Source: Candidatus Coatesiibacteriota bacterium (lineage in GTDB: Bacteria; JAFGND01). Taken from it: 20,843 bases of DNA. The DNA lies in contig JAFGND010000030.1 in assembly GCA_016927185.1 (NCBI GenBank), positions 1 through 20,843 on the forward strand, given 5' to 3'. Shown in pieces: positions 6,490 to 12,769 of this stretch; position 1 is the first letter of the stretch, and every line of letters starts with the position of its first letter. Both the position numbers and the translations under genes were made by a program. The notes beneath the pieces were generated by a model. That model saw nothing but the letters and a program-made list of their open reading frames with translations, did no database searches and had not been told where the DNA came from.

Positions 6490-6903
6490 CTATTTAAATA
6501 CTTCAACTAACGCATCAATTGTTTTATGGGAAAGATATTCATTTAATTCACTGTTGAGGTTAATCAGCATATTACCCAGTATACATTTTTCACCATTACA
6601 GAGAGGTTTTTCAAACAGGCAATTTAGTTTTTCATATTTGCCCTCTACTGCTTCGAATATATCTATCAGTTTTATTTTATTGCTTTTCTTCCCCAACTTA
6701 AATCCACCCTGAGGTCCTCGCTGGGATTTTAACAATCCTGATTTTGTCAATATCTGCATAATCTTTGACAAGTGCCCTTCTGAAGCTTTCAGGGATTTAG
6801 CAATCTCTTTTACTGATACTGCTCTATTTTCGTGTGCTGCTATATAAATCATTGCATGAAAAGCAAGTGCTGTTCCTTCATTGAACTTCAGTATCTTAGC
6901 CAT
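6490..6903 (-). CDS. Rrf2-family transcriptional regulator (NsrR/IscR-like)
   Basis: This 137-residue protein has the Rrf2 winged-helix fold. ALAFHAMIYIA starts the first helix, VSVKEIAKSLKASEGHLSKIMQ is the helix-turn-helix region, and SQRGPQGGFKL is the wing. C95, C102 and C107 (C-x6-C-x4-C) lie in the dimer helix region where IscR and NsrR carry their Fe-S ligands, although the spacing differs from their usual C-x5-C-x5-C. A Fe-S-bound sensor of NO or Fe-S status is therefore likely. It heads the operon with cupin, hcp and fprA, genes that NsrR regulates in other bacteria, and probably represses its own promoter. A ribosome binding site AGGAGA precedes ATG 6903. Calling it NsrR would be over-precise. 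Confidence 0.92.
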   Translation of the reverse strand: MAKILKFNEGTALAFHAMIYIAAHENRAVSVKEIAKSLKASEGHLSKIMQILTKSGLLKSQRGPQGGFKLGKKSNKIKLIDIFEAVEGKYEKLNCLFEKPLCNGEKCILGNMLINLNSELNEYLSHKTIDALVEVFK

Positions 6904-6914
6904 TTGATTCTCCT

Positions 6915-6930
6915 ATTTAAATATTTAAAT
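6915..6930. promoter_or_regulatory. 16-bp perfect palindrome, candidate Rrf2 operator
   Basis: ATTTAAATATTTAAAT is its own reverse complement. It lies between the -10 region and the ribosome binding site of the rrf2 gene, the usual place for an autorepressor site. AT-rich DNA produces such palindromes by chance, so binding is inference. An ATACCGA stretch immediately next to it resembles one half of IscR-type sites. Confidence 0.5.
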
Positions 6931-6939
6931 ACCGAAATA

Positions 6940-6951
6940 TTATAATTATAA
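6940..6951. promoter_or_regulatory. 12-bp palindrome in the promoter spacer
   Basis: TTATAATTATAA is a perfect palindrome lying directly inside the interval after the TTGACA at 6956-6961. It resembles half-sites of PerR boxes but lacks the 7-1-7 spacing. It may be a second operator for the regulator, or simply AT-rich promoter DNA. Confidence 0.3.
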
Positions 6952-6955
6952 ATCC

Positions 6956-6961
6956 TGTCAA
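6956..6961 (-). promoter_or_regulatory. -35 element (TTGACA) of the rrf2-hcp-fprA operon
   Basis: A perfect TTGACA on the minus strand lies 52 bases upstream of the rrf2 ATG. The best -10 at normal spacing is TATTTC (6934-6939, 16-base spacer), which is weak. A poor -10 would suit a promoter controlled by an Rrf2 protein. Confidence 0.5.
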
Positions 6962-7004
6962 GTCTTTTTTTAAATTTCTTTATGGAATGATAAATTGGTT
7001 GGGC

Positions 7005-7037
7005 AATGATTGACAGTTTTCAATTCTGCCAATCATT
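7005..7037 (-). terminator. Hairpin downstream of the ferritin-like gene
   Basis: AATGATTG (7005-7012) pairs with CAATCATT (7030-7037). After one mismatch a further three pairs (CAG/CTG) close a nine-base loop. It starts about 35 bases past the minus-strand stop at 7072. No T tract follows the stem. A smaller stem CCTGA/TCAGG (7042-7065) with a T-rich minus-strand loop lies between it and the stop and may contribute. Confidence 0.5.
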
Positions 7038-7071
7038 ATTCCCTGAAAAAATATAAAGTATCAGGTAATAT

Positions 7072-7536
7072 TTAAATCTGAAGTAATTCCAACAGCTGAA
7101 TAATATGCCTTATTTCCTCTTTTATAATATGATCTATCTTGTCTTTACCAAAACTTGCTGGCATAACTTCCTTCATTCCTGAATAAAAAGCTATTGAATC
7201 TTTTTCCAATCCAATCGCAATTCTTACAATATCTTCAAATGTGTTTTCTTCAGAAATAATATCCTTGGGTTCAGTCTCTAAATCAAAAACATAACCACCT
7301 GCAATTGCCTTCAAATAGTCTTTTGCTTCGTTATCTAACGTGAAATTAGAAAGCTCGTTTTTCATTGCAGTAAAAGCTTTCTCATGCTCATCTTCCATCT
7401 TGGCTAGTTTCTCAAGCAGGTTTTTTAACATTTCATTCTCAATTATCTTTATTGCCTTTCTGTAGAACGCTGCTCCGTTCTTTTCTATCTGTATAGCTAT
7501 TTCGAATATCTCATCAGAATTAAAATATACTGACAT
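7072..7536 (-). CDS. Ferritin-like diiron protein (rubrerythrin-type, no rubredoxin domain)
   Basis: The 154-residue product is all helical with two copies of the ferritin-like diiron pattern. The first is the glutamate in QIEKNGAAFY followed by MEDEHEKAF (E-x2-H). The second is the glutamate in GLEKDSIAFY followed by KEEIRHIIQL (E-x2-H). This is the erythrin/rubrerythrin-domain architecture without the C-terminal rubredoxin. Such proteins usually reduce hydrogen peroxide or handle iron; which applies here is unknown. AAAGGAGACATTT precedes ATG 7536, and the gene follows the CMD gene by 11 bases, so they form a pair. It is the third ferritin-like fold in this 3-kb stretch, after ferritin and rubrerythrin. 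Confidence 0.87.
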   Translation of the reverse strand: MSVYFNSDEIFEIAIQIEKNGAAFYRKAIKIIENEMLKNLLEKLAKMEDEHEKAFTAMKNELSNFTLDNEAKDYLKAIAGGYVFDLETEPKDIISEENTFEDIVRIAIGLEKDSIAFYSGMKEVMPASFGKDKIDHIIKEEIRHIIQLLELLQI

Positions 7537-7547
7537 AAATGTCTCCT

Positions 7548-7895
7548 TTATTTGTTATTAACAAGTTCATCCCATGTTTCAAAAGCTCTTCTAATATGGG
7601 GAATAGTTATAGAACCTCCCACGATAAGGCTGATTGAAATTGCCTCGCTGATCTCATCACTAGTTACTCCAATACTGAAGCATTCAATCAAGTGATATTG
7701 TATACAATCATCACAACGCAGGACTATCGAAGCCACAAGCCCAAGAAGCTCTTTTGTTTTTTTGGGTAATGCACCATCCTCATAAACCTGTCTATCAAGA
7801 CTGAAAAACCTCTTTATATTCTTTTCAGAATAATTCAAGACAATCTCATTCAAACTCAAGCGTTCTTTCTTGAAAATATCAGTCTTCTTACCCAT
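7548..7895 (-). CDS. Carboxymuconolactone decarboxylase (CMD)/AhpD-like family protein
   Basis: The 115-residue protein has the AhpD-like fold signature. E49 sits in KKTKELLGLV, followed by C61-x2-C64-x3-H68 (CDDCIQYH), then the EAISISLIVGGSI helix. In AhpD this Cys pair with His and Glu is a thiol-disulfide centre that recycles peroxiredoxin. The name carboxymuconolactone decarboxylase comes from another branch lacking this centre. A thiol redox role beside peroxiredoxin and ferritin is plausible inference. The ATG at 7895 lacks a ribosome binding site and comes just 8-10 bases after a terminator-like hairpin, so either the start is further in (a TTG at codon 13 is possible) or expression is by low read-through. 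Confidence 0.85.
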   Translation of the reverse strand: MGKKTDIFKKERLSLNEIVLNYSEKNIKRFFSLDRQVYEDGALPKKTKELLGLVASIVLRCDDCIQYHLIECFSIGVTSDEISEAISISLIVGGSITIPHIRRAFETWDELVNNK

Positions 7896-7904
7896 AAGGA
7901 AAAA

Positions 7905-7928
7905 CCGCTATCAGGAAACTAATAGCGG
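7905..7928 (-). terminator. Hairpin with GAAA loop and T runs on both strands
   Basis: CCGCTAT (7905-7911) pairs with ATAGCGG (7922-7928). After a C-A mismatch two more pairs close a GAAA tetraloop. On the minus strand GTTTTTCC follows, and on the plus strand GTTTTTTTA follows, so it can terminate in both directions. It sits 12 bases past the ferritin stop at 7941 and just upstream of the CMD start, splitting the stress operon. Confidence 0.8.
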
Positions 7929-7940
7929 GTTTTTTTATCA

Positions 7941-8453
7941 TTATTCAGCTGCGGGAGGAGTAAATACTCTTGCAGCCATCTCTTTGTCCAGCATAAACAA
8001 TCCACCAGGCTGATCTTTCACCATTGCTAGCTTTTGCAATACTCCATCAAAAGATGATTCTTCTTCAACTTGCTCAGTAACAAACCAATTCAGGAAAACA
8101 TCTGAAGCATAATCATTTTCCTCTTTTGCAATTTTGACAAGATTGTTTATTGATGCAGTAACTAATTGTTCATGCTTAAATGATTCTTCAAAAACATGCT
8201 TGGGAGTTTTCCAGTTCGTAGGTGGGGCATCAATCGCTTTATCAATAAGAACTCTTCCCCTTCTCTCATTTATGAAGTTAAAAAATTTCATTGCATGAGT
8301 TAGCTCTTCCAATGCCTGAACATTCATCCAGTTTGCAAATCCAGGAAGATTCATTGAATGAAAATATGCTTCCATTGAGTAGTAAAGATATGCTGAATAG
8401 ATTTCCTTGTTTATCTGATCATTCATAGCCCTTAACAGCTTCTTACTTAGCAT
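7941..8453 (-). CDS. ftn: Ferritin
   Basis: The 170-residue protein is a bacterial non-heme ferritin of normal length. The ferroxidase residues are visible in order: E17 ([17 protein letters not shown]), the E-x2-H in [11 protein letters not shown], and the later E and Q/E pairs in KHEQLV and EQVEEESSF. It would store iron as a 24-subunit shell and limit Fenton chemistry. I chose ATG 8453 because AAAGGAG lies six bases upstream and ferritins start M-L-S-x-x-L. A longer frame to 8501 has no family similarity. The start overlaps the desulfoferrodoxin stop by 11 bases, implying translational coupling. The C-terminal tail is proline/alanine rich. Confidence 0.95.
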   Translation of the reverse strand: MLSKKLLRAMNDQINKEIYSAYLYYSMEAYFHSMNLPGFANWMNVQALEELTHAMKFFNFINERRGRVLIDKAIDAPPTNWKTPKHVFEESFKHEQLVTASINNLVKIAKEENDYASDVFLNWFVTEQVEEESSFDGVLQKLAMVKDQPGGLFMLDKEMAARVFTPPAAE

Positions 8454-8838
8454 CTTTTTCTCCTTTCCACAAACCATGTATATTACAGTATTCCTTGGCA
8501 AATTTCACTTTATCAGGATAACAGAATTTGGCTTCTGGAACATCACCAGGTTTGAAATATTTCCTGATAATCCTGTCATCTGTTGTTAAAACTTCAATCC
8601 ATTCTATATAATGCTTTTCTTCCATAGGGTGAGGAACAGATCCAACCTTGACAAGAACTTCATTATCATTCAAAACTTCAATGACCGGTATATGCTTTTC
8701 TTTGCTTGCATCAACAGTATTTTCTATTTTCAAGACCATTGGCTGCCCACAACAAATCATCTGCCCTTGACCCGCATGAAGCATTTCAACGATGTTTCCA
8801 CAGATCTCACATTTATATACCTGAAATTTCTCTGTCAT
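8443..8838 (-). CDS. dfx: Desulfoferrodoxin (superoxide reductase)
   Basis: The 131-residue protein is a two-iron superoxide reductase. The N-terminal desulforedoxin domain carries C10, C13, C29 and C30 for centre I. The C-terminal domain carries H49, H70, H76, C118 and H121 for the catalytic Fe(His)4Cys centre II, and the conserved E47-K48 pair is present. It reduces superoxide to hydrogen peroxide without producing oxygen, using rubredoxin as donor. The peroxide would be taken up by rubrerythrin and peroxiredoxin encoded just upstream. A clear AAAGGAGG site precedes ATG 8838, 13 bases after the peroxiredoxin stop. All ligands are intact. Confidence 0.97.
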   Translation of the reverse strand: MTEKFQVYKCEICGNIVEMLHAGQGQMICCGQPMVLKIENTVDASKEKHIPVIEVLNDNEVLVKVGSVPHPMEEKHYIEWIEVLTTDDRIIRKYFKPGDVPEAKFCYPDKVKFAKEYCNIHGLWKGEKDAK

Positions 8839-8851
8839 TTAAACCTCCTTT

Positions 8852-9487
8852 CTAAAGCTTTTTATGGCAAAACCACCAATCAAAGCATTCAAATTTCTCG
8901 AGTCTTTCTTTGGCTGTCTTTACATCTGAGGCTGGTGGGATTATTGCCCTGTCTCCTATTATTTCATTTTCTGGCCATCCTGCAGGTAATGCAACTTTAT
9001 TAGTATCGGAAACCTGAAATCCTTTTACCATTCTTAATATTTCATCCATATTGCGACCAAGTTCCTGGGGATAATAGAGCATTGCTCTCATTATTCCCTG
9101 GGGATCAACTATAAAAACTGCCCTTACTGTATTAGGTCCTTTTTTCTCATGAATCAAACCTAGTGTCTTGGCAATATATCCAAGATCATCAGCAATTATT
9201 GGGAATTTTATTTCGACATCCAATTTGTCTTTTATCCATTCTATCCATTTCAAATGAGAAAAAACCTGATCTACACTTAAGCCTATCAATTCACAATTCA
9301 ATTCCGCAAATTTATCTGCTCTTTTCTGGAAGGCAACAAATTCAGTTGTACATACCGGTGTAAAATCACCTGGATGGCTGAATAATACAAACCATTTTCC
9401 CTTGAAATGCTTTGGTAATTCAAGAACTCCGCAAGTTGTTTTAACGTTTACTTCTGGAAACTTATCACCAATGAGTGGCATTTCCAT
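8852..9487 (-). CDS. Peroxiredoxin, Prx6 type with C-terminal Cys pair
   Basis: The 211-residue protein has the peroxidatic motif T43-P-V-C46-T-T-E, with the supporting Arg in VRAVFIVDP and a long Prx6-type C-terminal domain. C201 and C207 near the end (in [11 protein letters not shown]) match the extra cysteines of archaeal Prx6-like thioredoxin peroxidases such as that of Aeropyrum, where they form disulfides in the cycle. It reduces hydrogen peroxide and alkyl peroxides in the cytoplasm. The reductant is unknown; the AhpD-like CMD protein and rubredoxin are candidates by position only. AGGAGG seven bases upstream supports ATG 9487 over the second Met two codons later. It lies 43 bases after rubrerythrin. 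Confidence 0.95.
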   Translation of the reverse strand: MEMPLIGDKFPEVNVKTTCGVLELPKHFKGKWFVLFSHPGDFTPVCTTEFVAFQKRADKFAELNCELIGLSVDQVFSHLKWIEWIKDKLDVEIKFPIIADDLGYIAKTLGLIHEKKGPNTVRAVFIVDPQGIMRAMLYYPQELGRNMDEILRMVKGFQVSDTNKVALPAGWPENEIIGDRAIIPPASDVKTAKERLEKFECFDWWFCHKKL

Positions 9488-9530
9488 AATATTCCTCCTT
9501 TTTTATAAAATTATTAAAACAAATAAATTA

Positions 9531-10106
9531 TTACCAGTTCTCAGCAAGTATCTCGAAATATGCTTGTGGATGTAAACAGGCAGGGCAAAGTTCAGGTGCT
9601 GCATCACCTTCATGAATATACCCACAATTAAGGCATCGCCATTTTATAGGTGCATCCTTCTTGAAAACCTTTGATTCCTGAATATTCTTAAGCAAACCAA
9701 GATATCTCTTTTCATGATGTTTTTCTGCAACCGATATTGCATTGAATGTCTTGGCTATTCCATCAAAACCTTCTTCAAATGCTGTTTTTGCGAACTCAGG
9801 ATACAATACTGTGTATTCATGATGCTCGCCAGCAGCAGCTGCTTTCAAATTATCAATAGTGCATCCAATAACACCAGCAGGAAAATCTGCCGTTATTACT
9901 ACATCTCCTCCTTCAAGAAACTTGAAGAATCTTTTGGCATGCTCTTTCTCCTGATTTGCTGTTTCCTCAAAAATCCTTGAAATCTGCTCATAACCTTCTT
10001 TTTTGGCAGCACTGGCAAAATAAGTATATCTGTTTCTTGCTTGTGATTCACCGGCAAAAGCTTTCAGCAGATTCTGTTCAGTTTTTGTACCTTTTATTGA
10101 AGCCAT
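9531..10106 (-). CDS. rbr: Rubrerythrin
   Basis: The 191-residue protein is a standard rubrerythrin. Residues about 1-145 form the ferritin-like diiron domain with E in AGESQARNRY, E-x2-H in NQEKEHAKRF, E in AGEHHEYTV and E-x2-H in VAEKHHEKRY. Residues about 155-191 form the rubredoxin domain with CLNCGYIHEG and CPACLHP. It reduces hydrogen peroxide to water with electrons from a rubredoxin. AAAGGAGGAATA precedes ATG 10106. It begins the peroxide/superoxide defence unit, which continues with peroxiredoxin, desulfoferrodoxin and ferritin. A TATAAT at 10133-10138 suggests its own promoter. Its rubredoxin knuckles resemble those of the rubredoxin-cupin protein at 2664-3125. Confidence 0.97.
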   Translation of the reverse strand: MASIKGTKTEQNLLKAFAGESQARNRYTYFASAAKKEGYEQISRIFEETANQEKEHAKRFFKFLEGGDVVITADFPAGVIGCTIDNLKAAAAGEHHEYTVLYPEFAKTAFEEGFDGIAKTFNAISVAEKHHEKRYLGLLKNIQESKVFKKDAPIKWRCLNCGYIHEGDAAPELCPACLHPQAYFEILAENW

Positions 10107-10132
10107 TATTCCTCCTTTATTTTAAATAAACA

Positions 10133-10138
10133 ATTATA
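10133..10138 (-). promoter_or_regulatory. Candidate -10 box of the rubrerythrin unit
   Basis: TATAAT on the minus strand lies 27 bases upstream of the rubrerythrin ATG. At 17 bases upstream the -35 position reads GGATTT, a poor match, so the promoter may depend on an activator or an alternative sigma factor. No clear operator palindrome is visible. Confidence 0.45.
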
Positions 10139-10162
10139 TCTAATCAAGACATTCTAAATCCT

Positions 10163-10188
10163 GCTAACATAAAAATAATAATGTTAGC
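10163..10188 (-). terminator. Hairpin overlapping the permease stop codon
   Basis: Perfect 8-bp arms GCTAACAT (10163-10170) and ATGTTAGC (10181-10188) enclose a ten-base A/T loop. The stop codon of the permease gene (10184-10186) lies inside the distal arm. It probably terminates or protects that transcript and separates it from the rubrerythrin unit. There is no T tract after the stem. Confidence 0.6.
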
Positions 10189-11686
10189 TCTCAAAAAACA
10201 CTATTCCCTTTACTGTAAATCCACTATTCTCTATTGCTTTTTTCAGTATTTCGTTGTCAAGATTATTTCCTTTTATTACCACTTCTTTATCTGAAAGATT
10301 CACTTCTAATGAAGATACTCCATTGATTTTACCAACTGATTTCCTTATACTTTCTGCACAATGATTACATGTCATATCTGGAACTATGATTTTAATTATC
10401 TGATTACTCATACTTTCTTCTACCTTGTATACTTTGTATCCCAGATCCTCTATTCCTTGCTTTATAGATTCAATATCTATATTGCTTCCTTTAATATAAG
10501 CTTTATTGTTCTTTAAGTCAATATCTGTTGAAACTATATTTTTCTGTTTTTCTACTTCTTTTTTTATTGATGCAGCACAATGAGTGCATTTCATACCACT
10601 AATATAAAAAATAGTTGATTTGTCAATATCTGATATATCATTTTTCTTTTTCTTCAGAAATGATCTGCTTCTTACGAAACCTATAATTAATATTGATAGG
10701 AGAATAACTGCTGATGCTTGTTTTACTACATCAGGAAGCATGAAATTATGGTTCATATGATTATAACTTAAATCACCTTTATACTCAATAAATAAGTTCA
10801 GTATAGTTCCAGCAATCATTGAAAAAGCAGCAACACTTGCTAGATAAATAACTACTACCCTTTTACCCATTATTTTCCAGATTGTACTTATTGCAGCAGC
10901 ATTTGTAGCAGGTCCGGTCATCAGGAACACAAGAGCTGCCCCAGGAGAAATTCCCTTTATTATTAGAGAAGCAGCTATTGGAACTGAAGCTGTTGCACAT
11001 ACATAAACAGGTATACCTACTAACATCATTATAATCATTGTAAGGAAATCATTCTTGAAAAGACCGGAAAAATAATCATCAGGTACAATAGTTGATATTA
11101 TTCCAGCTAATATTATCCCAATAAGCATGGCTCTTCCTATATCCCCAGGAAGTACAATGAAACCGTATTTCAAAGCTTCAAGCAGGTTATTCTTCTTTCT
11201 TGCTTCTATGTTACATGAACCATTTTCACAACAATTGTTAATCTCAACTTGCATAGGTAAATCATCAGTCTTTTTATCAAAAAACCTTACTATCAATCCT
11301 CCAAATATTCCACTTAAAAAAGCAACCAAGGGTCTGTAAACAGCAAATAGTCCTCCGAGCATCCCATAAGTAACTAGAATGCTGTCTATGCCAGTTTGTG
11401 GAGTTGAAAGCAGAAATGAAGTTGTAGCAGCTTTGCTTGCACCGTTCTTTCTCAAGGAAGCAGAGACAGGTATCACTCCACATGAACATAGAGGTAAGGG
11501 AACTCCTAATAGGGATGCTAAAATTATTGGAATAATACCCTTCCCTCCCAAATGCTTTTCCACTTTTTCCTGGGATATAAAAACATATAGTATTCCCGCT
11601 ACAAGAAATCCGAAAAGCAAATAAGGAGACATTTCTGTCAGGACATTCCAAGATTCCATGGAAATATTCAGAAACATATTAAACAT
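10184..11686 (-). CDS. SO_0444-type metal efflux permease with two HMA domains
   Basis: The roughly 500-residue protein starts with a DUF318/ArsP-like predicted permease of many membrane helices. It contains the family signature GVPLPLCSCGVIP (C67, C69) and S-x-x-T-P-Q-T-G, resembling the SO_0444 Cu/Zn efflux group. A cytoplasmic loop has a cysteine cluster (C152, C153, C158). At the C terminus are two tandem heavy-metal-associated domains, with C367-x2-C370 (MKCTHC) and C440-x2-C443 (MTCNHC), which bind soft or thiophilic metals in copper chaperones and P-type ATPases. Export of such a metal from the cytoplasm is the likely role. The start is ambiguous: ATG 11686 sits four bases after AAGGAG, while 11701 and 11677 are also in frame. 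It overlaps the TIGR02757 gene end by 8 bases. Confidence 0.88.
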   Translation of the reverse strand: MFNMFLNISMESWNVLTEMSPYLLFGFLVAGILYVFISQEKVEKHLGGKGIIPIILASLLGVPLPLCSCGVIPVSASLRKNGASKAATTSFLLSTPQTGIDSILVTYGMLGGLFAVYRPLVAFLSGIFGGLIVRFFDKKTDDLPMQVEINNCCENGSCNIEARKKNNLLEALKYGFIVLPGDIGRAMLIGIILAGIISTIVPDDYFSGLFKNDFLTMIIMMLVGIPVYVCATASVPIAASLIIKGISPGAALVFLMTGPATNAAAISTIWKIMGKRVVVIYLASVAAFSMIAGTILNLFIEYKGDLSYNHMNHNFMLPDVVKQASAVILLSILIIGFVRSRSFLKKKKNDISDIDKSTIFYISGMKCTHCAASIKKEVEKQKNIVSTDIDLKNNKAYIKGSNIDIESIKQGIEDLGYKVYKVEESMSNQIIKIIVPDMTCNHCAESIRKSVGKINGVSSLEVNLSDKEVVIKGNNLDNEILKKAIENSGFTVKGIVFFES

Positions 11687-12518
11687 ATATCTCCTTATCA
11701 TCTAATGCAAGGAAATTCTTTAAATCAAGTTCCTTTATTATACCTAATCTAGTAAGGCTAAAATCATATTTTACTGGATCTTCAGGTGAAATCTCCCTGA
11801 ATTTGTTTGTTATGGCTTTAACTGCCTTGAAATTGGGTTGGCAAATTGAAGTAATCTTCAATTTCTGGGAGATTCTAAGCATGTGAGTATCAACGGGAAC
11901 CAGCAACTCTGATTTTGGAATACATGTCCAGCAACCAATATCCACCTCATCTTTTCTCACCATCCATCTCAAGAATAAATTAAGTCTCTTGAATGCTCCC
12001 TGACTTGATGGTGAAGGAATAAGAAACCTGCATTGGGAATCCTTATTAAACTTTAGAGAAAAATCTCTCAGCGCATTTTCCATACATCCATGTTTTTTTT
12101 CATATGAATCCATAAAGCAGTTTTCAAGACTACCATAATGCATTAACATTGACTTAATATTTATAAAGAACTCTCCAATATCATTACCTGAGGTGAATCT
12201 GTGCTTGAAAGTCCTGTTCTTTGCCATTATTATCTTATCTGTAGAATTTTTTAAAAATTCTGATGGTGAATCTTCTATTTCATATAGTAGTTTTCTTACA
12301 CTCTTGATTATTTGTTTCATCCGTCCATAAGCAAGAGATGATGCTATCAAGCCTACAACTTCTATGTCTTCTTTTTTATCATATTGATGAAGGAACTCAA
12401 GGGGATCATGATATTCATCTGCTTTTATTGATTCTTCAATTGAATACGGCTTGGTGTAAAGGTATTTCTTCTTGTTATATCCTTTGTAAATCATTTCAAA
12501 AAAAACCTTGTTTAGCAT
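11679..12518 (-). CDS. TIGR02757 (DUF2400) family protein
   Basis: The 279-residue product matches the conserved hypothetical family TIGR02757. D-P-L-E-F-L-H-x-Y is followed by IEVVGLIASSLAYGRMKQI near residues 52-70, then F-K-H-R-F in the middle, then IPSPSSQGAFKRLNLFLRWMVR and VPVDTHMLRI near 205-215. The family is found in Bacteroidetes, spirochaetes and delta-proteobacteria. The late region, with a conserved VDTH, recalls helix-hairpin-helix DNA glycosylase folds, but function is unproven. It has no signal or membrane helix. ATG 12518 is preceded by GAGAGAT and a TTGACA-16-TATTTT promoter. Its 3' end overlaps the permease, so the two are cotranscribed, although no functional link is known. 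Confidence 0.88.
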   Translation of the reverse strand: MLNKVFFEMIYKGYNKKKYLYTKPYSIEESIKADEYHDPLEFLHQYDKKEDIEVVGLIASSLAYGRMKQIIKSVRKLLYEIEDSPSEFLKNSTDKIIMAKNRTFKHRFTSGNDIGEFFINIKSMLMHYGSLENCFMDSYEKKHGCMENALRDFSLKFNKDSQCRFLIPSPSSQGAFKRLNLFLRWMVRKDEVDIGCWTCIPKSELLVPVDTHMLRISQKLKITSICQPNFKAVKAITNKFREISPEDPVKYDFSLTRLGIIKELDLKNFLALDDKEIYV

Positions 12519-12560
12519 ATCTCTCTTTTTTAAATAAAAACCCCATTCTATGCATTAAGA

Positions 12561-12588
12561 AAAATAACTATTTATGAAAATTTGTCAA
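12561..12588 (-). promoter_or_regulatory. Promoter of the TIGR02757-permease unit
   Basis: On the minus strand TTGACA (12583-12588) is followed after 16 bases by TATTTT (12561-12566), leaving about 42 bases to the ATG at 12518. The rest of the 250-base divergent spacer up to 12769 is AT-rich. It holds a TTGACA on the plus strand at 12690-12695 without a convincing -10, so the promoter of the plus-strand operon is not resolved. Confidence 0.6.
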
Positions 12589-12769
12589 GTTATCTCAGAT
12601 ATAGACAATAATGCTTTTCTGTCTTAACAATAATTGATTTCTAAGATAATAAAAGAAAGTCATTTTATAATCAAATGTTTCTTTTGATATTGACAATAGC
12701 ATGCTTGTTTGGTGCCAGTGACAGTATCAATTTTTTTATCGACATTATTTTGAAACTTGAAAGGTTAAT

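Noticed and set aside
6940-6951. PerR box for peroxide control of the rrf2 operon
   Set aside because: The palindrome TTATAATTATAA lacks the 7-1-7 spacing of PerR sites, and no PerR gene is present; kept only as a generic palindrome.
8454-8501. Longer N terminus for ferritin
   Set aside because: It lies inside desulfoferrodoxin and has no ferritin similarity, whereas ATG 8453 has a proper AGGAG six bases upstream.
12603-12715. Two similar GACAATA...ATGC stretches in the divergent spacer as a possible repeat pair
   Set aside because: The match is short and breaks down after about ten bases, so chance in AT-rich DNA is the simpler explanation.
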